Assembly (NCBI GenBank): GCA_011046315.1
Contig: DSAU01000505.1
Coordinates: forward strand, 1-5,038
Origin: a bacterium
GTDB taxonomy: Bacteria > Zhuqueibacterota > Zhuqueibacteria > Thermofontimicrobiales > Thermofontimicrobiaceae
DNA length: 5,038 nucleotides
Direction of reading: 5' to 3'
In this document: positions 5,027 through 5,038 of the stretch, one piece after another
Numbering within the stretch: position 1 is the first letter of the stretch
How the letters are laid out: every line of letters starts with the position of its first letter
Notes under the pieces: generated by a model
The model's database searches: none
Told to the model about the DNA's origin: nothing
The model's input: only the letters and a program-made list of their open reading frames with translations
Position numbers and translations under genes: made by a program

Positions 5027-5038
5027 GCAGGTATGGGC
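4856..5038 (+). CDS. Type IV pilin-like protein, copy 3 (3' end outside window)
   Basis: Only the first 61 codons are present; the frame is open to the last base, so the gene is cut by the window edge, not broken. It begins MGQQQLLLIVL, has a hydrophobic helix at about 6-27 ending in NMF, and continues with AANQDAVINDCVDLTARAHQWAIKP (about 33-57). It is 48/57 identical to copy 2, with mostly conservative changes such as I20V, I21V, V40I and L44V, and it keeps the helix cysteine C43, which copy 1 lacks. After residue 57 the sequence (AGMG) begins to differ from copy 2, which suggests that the C-terminal head is the variable part. The start is set by AAGGAG at 4842-4847. Like its paralogues it lacks Glu5. 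Expected full length is about 130-160 residues. Confidence 0.82.
   Translation, partial: MGQQQLLLIVLSVIIVGIAVVVGINMFGASAAAANQDAVINDCVDLTARAHQWAIKPAGMG

Overview
The window holds a compact signalling and surface-appendage locus, all on the + strand. The base composition is moderately AT-rich. Two features lead me to suggest an uncultured or deep-branching lineage of the FCB/Calditrichota-like bacteria: small membrane proteins that start with MGQQQLLLIVL, and a hairpin repeat built on ACGGAT units. This placement rests on my memory of similar proteins and is weak; nothing in the window fixes the taxonomy.

Layout. Positions 1-198 are an intergenic region with a small terminator-like hairpin and a clean operator-like dyad. 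A soluble PAS-HisKA-HATPase histidine kinase (199-1284) is followed after 17 bases and a strong Shine-Dalgarno by an NtrC-family, sigma54-dependent response regulator (1302-2675). The two are almost certainly one operon and a cognate pair. A 406-base gap (2676-3081) contains an imperfect inverted-repeat element of about 91 bases and, further down, a good candidate -24/-12 sigma54 promoter. Next comes a stand-alone CheY-like receiver (3082-3465). After another 210-base gap with two inverted repeats, three paralogous pilin-like genes follow: 3676-4071, 4147-4623 and 4856 to beyond the window end.

The three small proteins share an almost invariant first 11 residues, one hydrophobic helix (about residues 6-27), and an amphipathic stretch of the form AN-x-DAV-x-x-D-x-x-x-L-x-x-RA that matches the architecture of the type IV pilin/pseudopilin N-terminal helix. 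They lack the usual Glu5 and have at most a two-residue leader (MG). The second and third copies also share a 36-base leader ahead of the start codon and are 48/57 identical at the protein N-terminus. The array is therefore a recent tandem expansion, and it continues past the right edge.

Working model (inference): the cytoplasmic kinase phosphorylates the NtrC-type activator, which with sigma54 drives transcription nearby, possibly of the stand-alone receiver gene and the pilin array. The receiver may act on pilus assembly or a motility output. The novelty most worth pursuing is the tandem array of Glu5-less, minimal-leader pilin-like proteins beside a dedicated two-component system.
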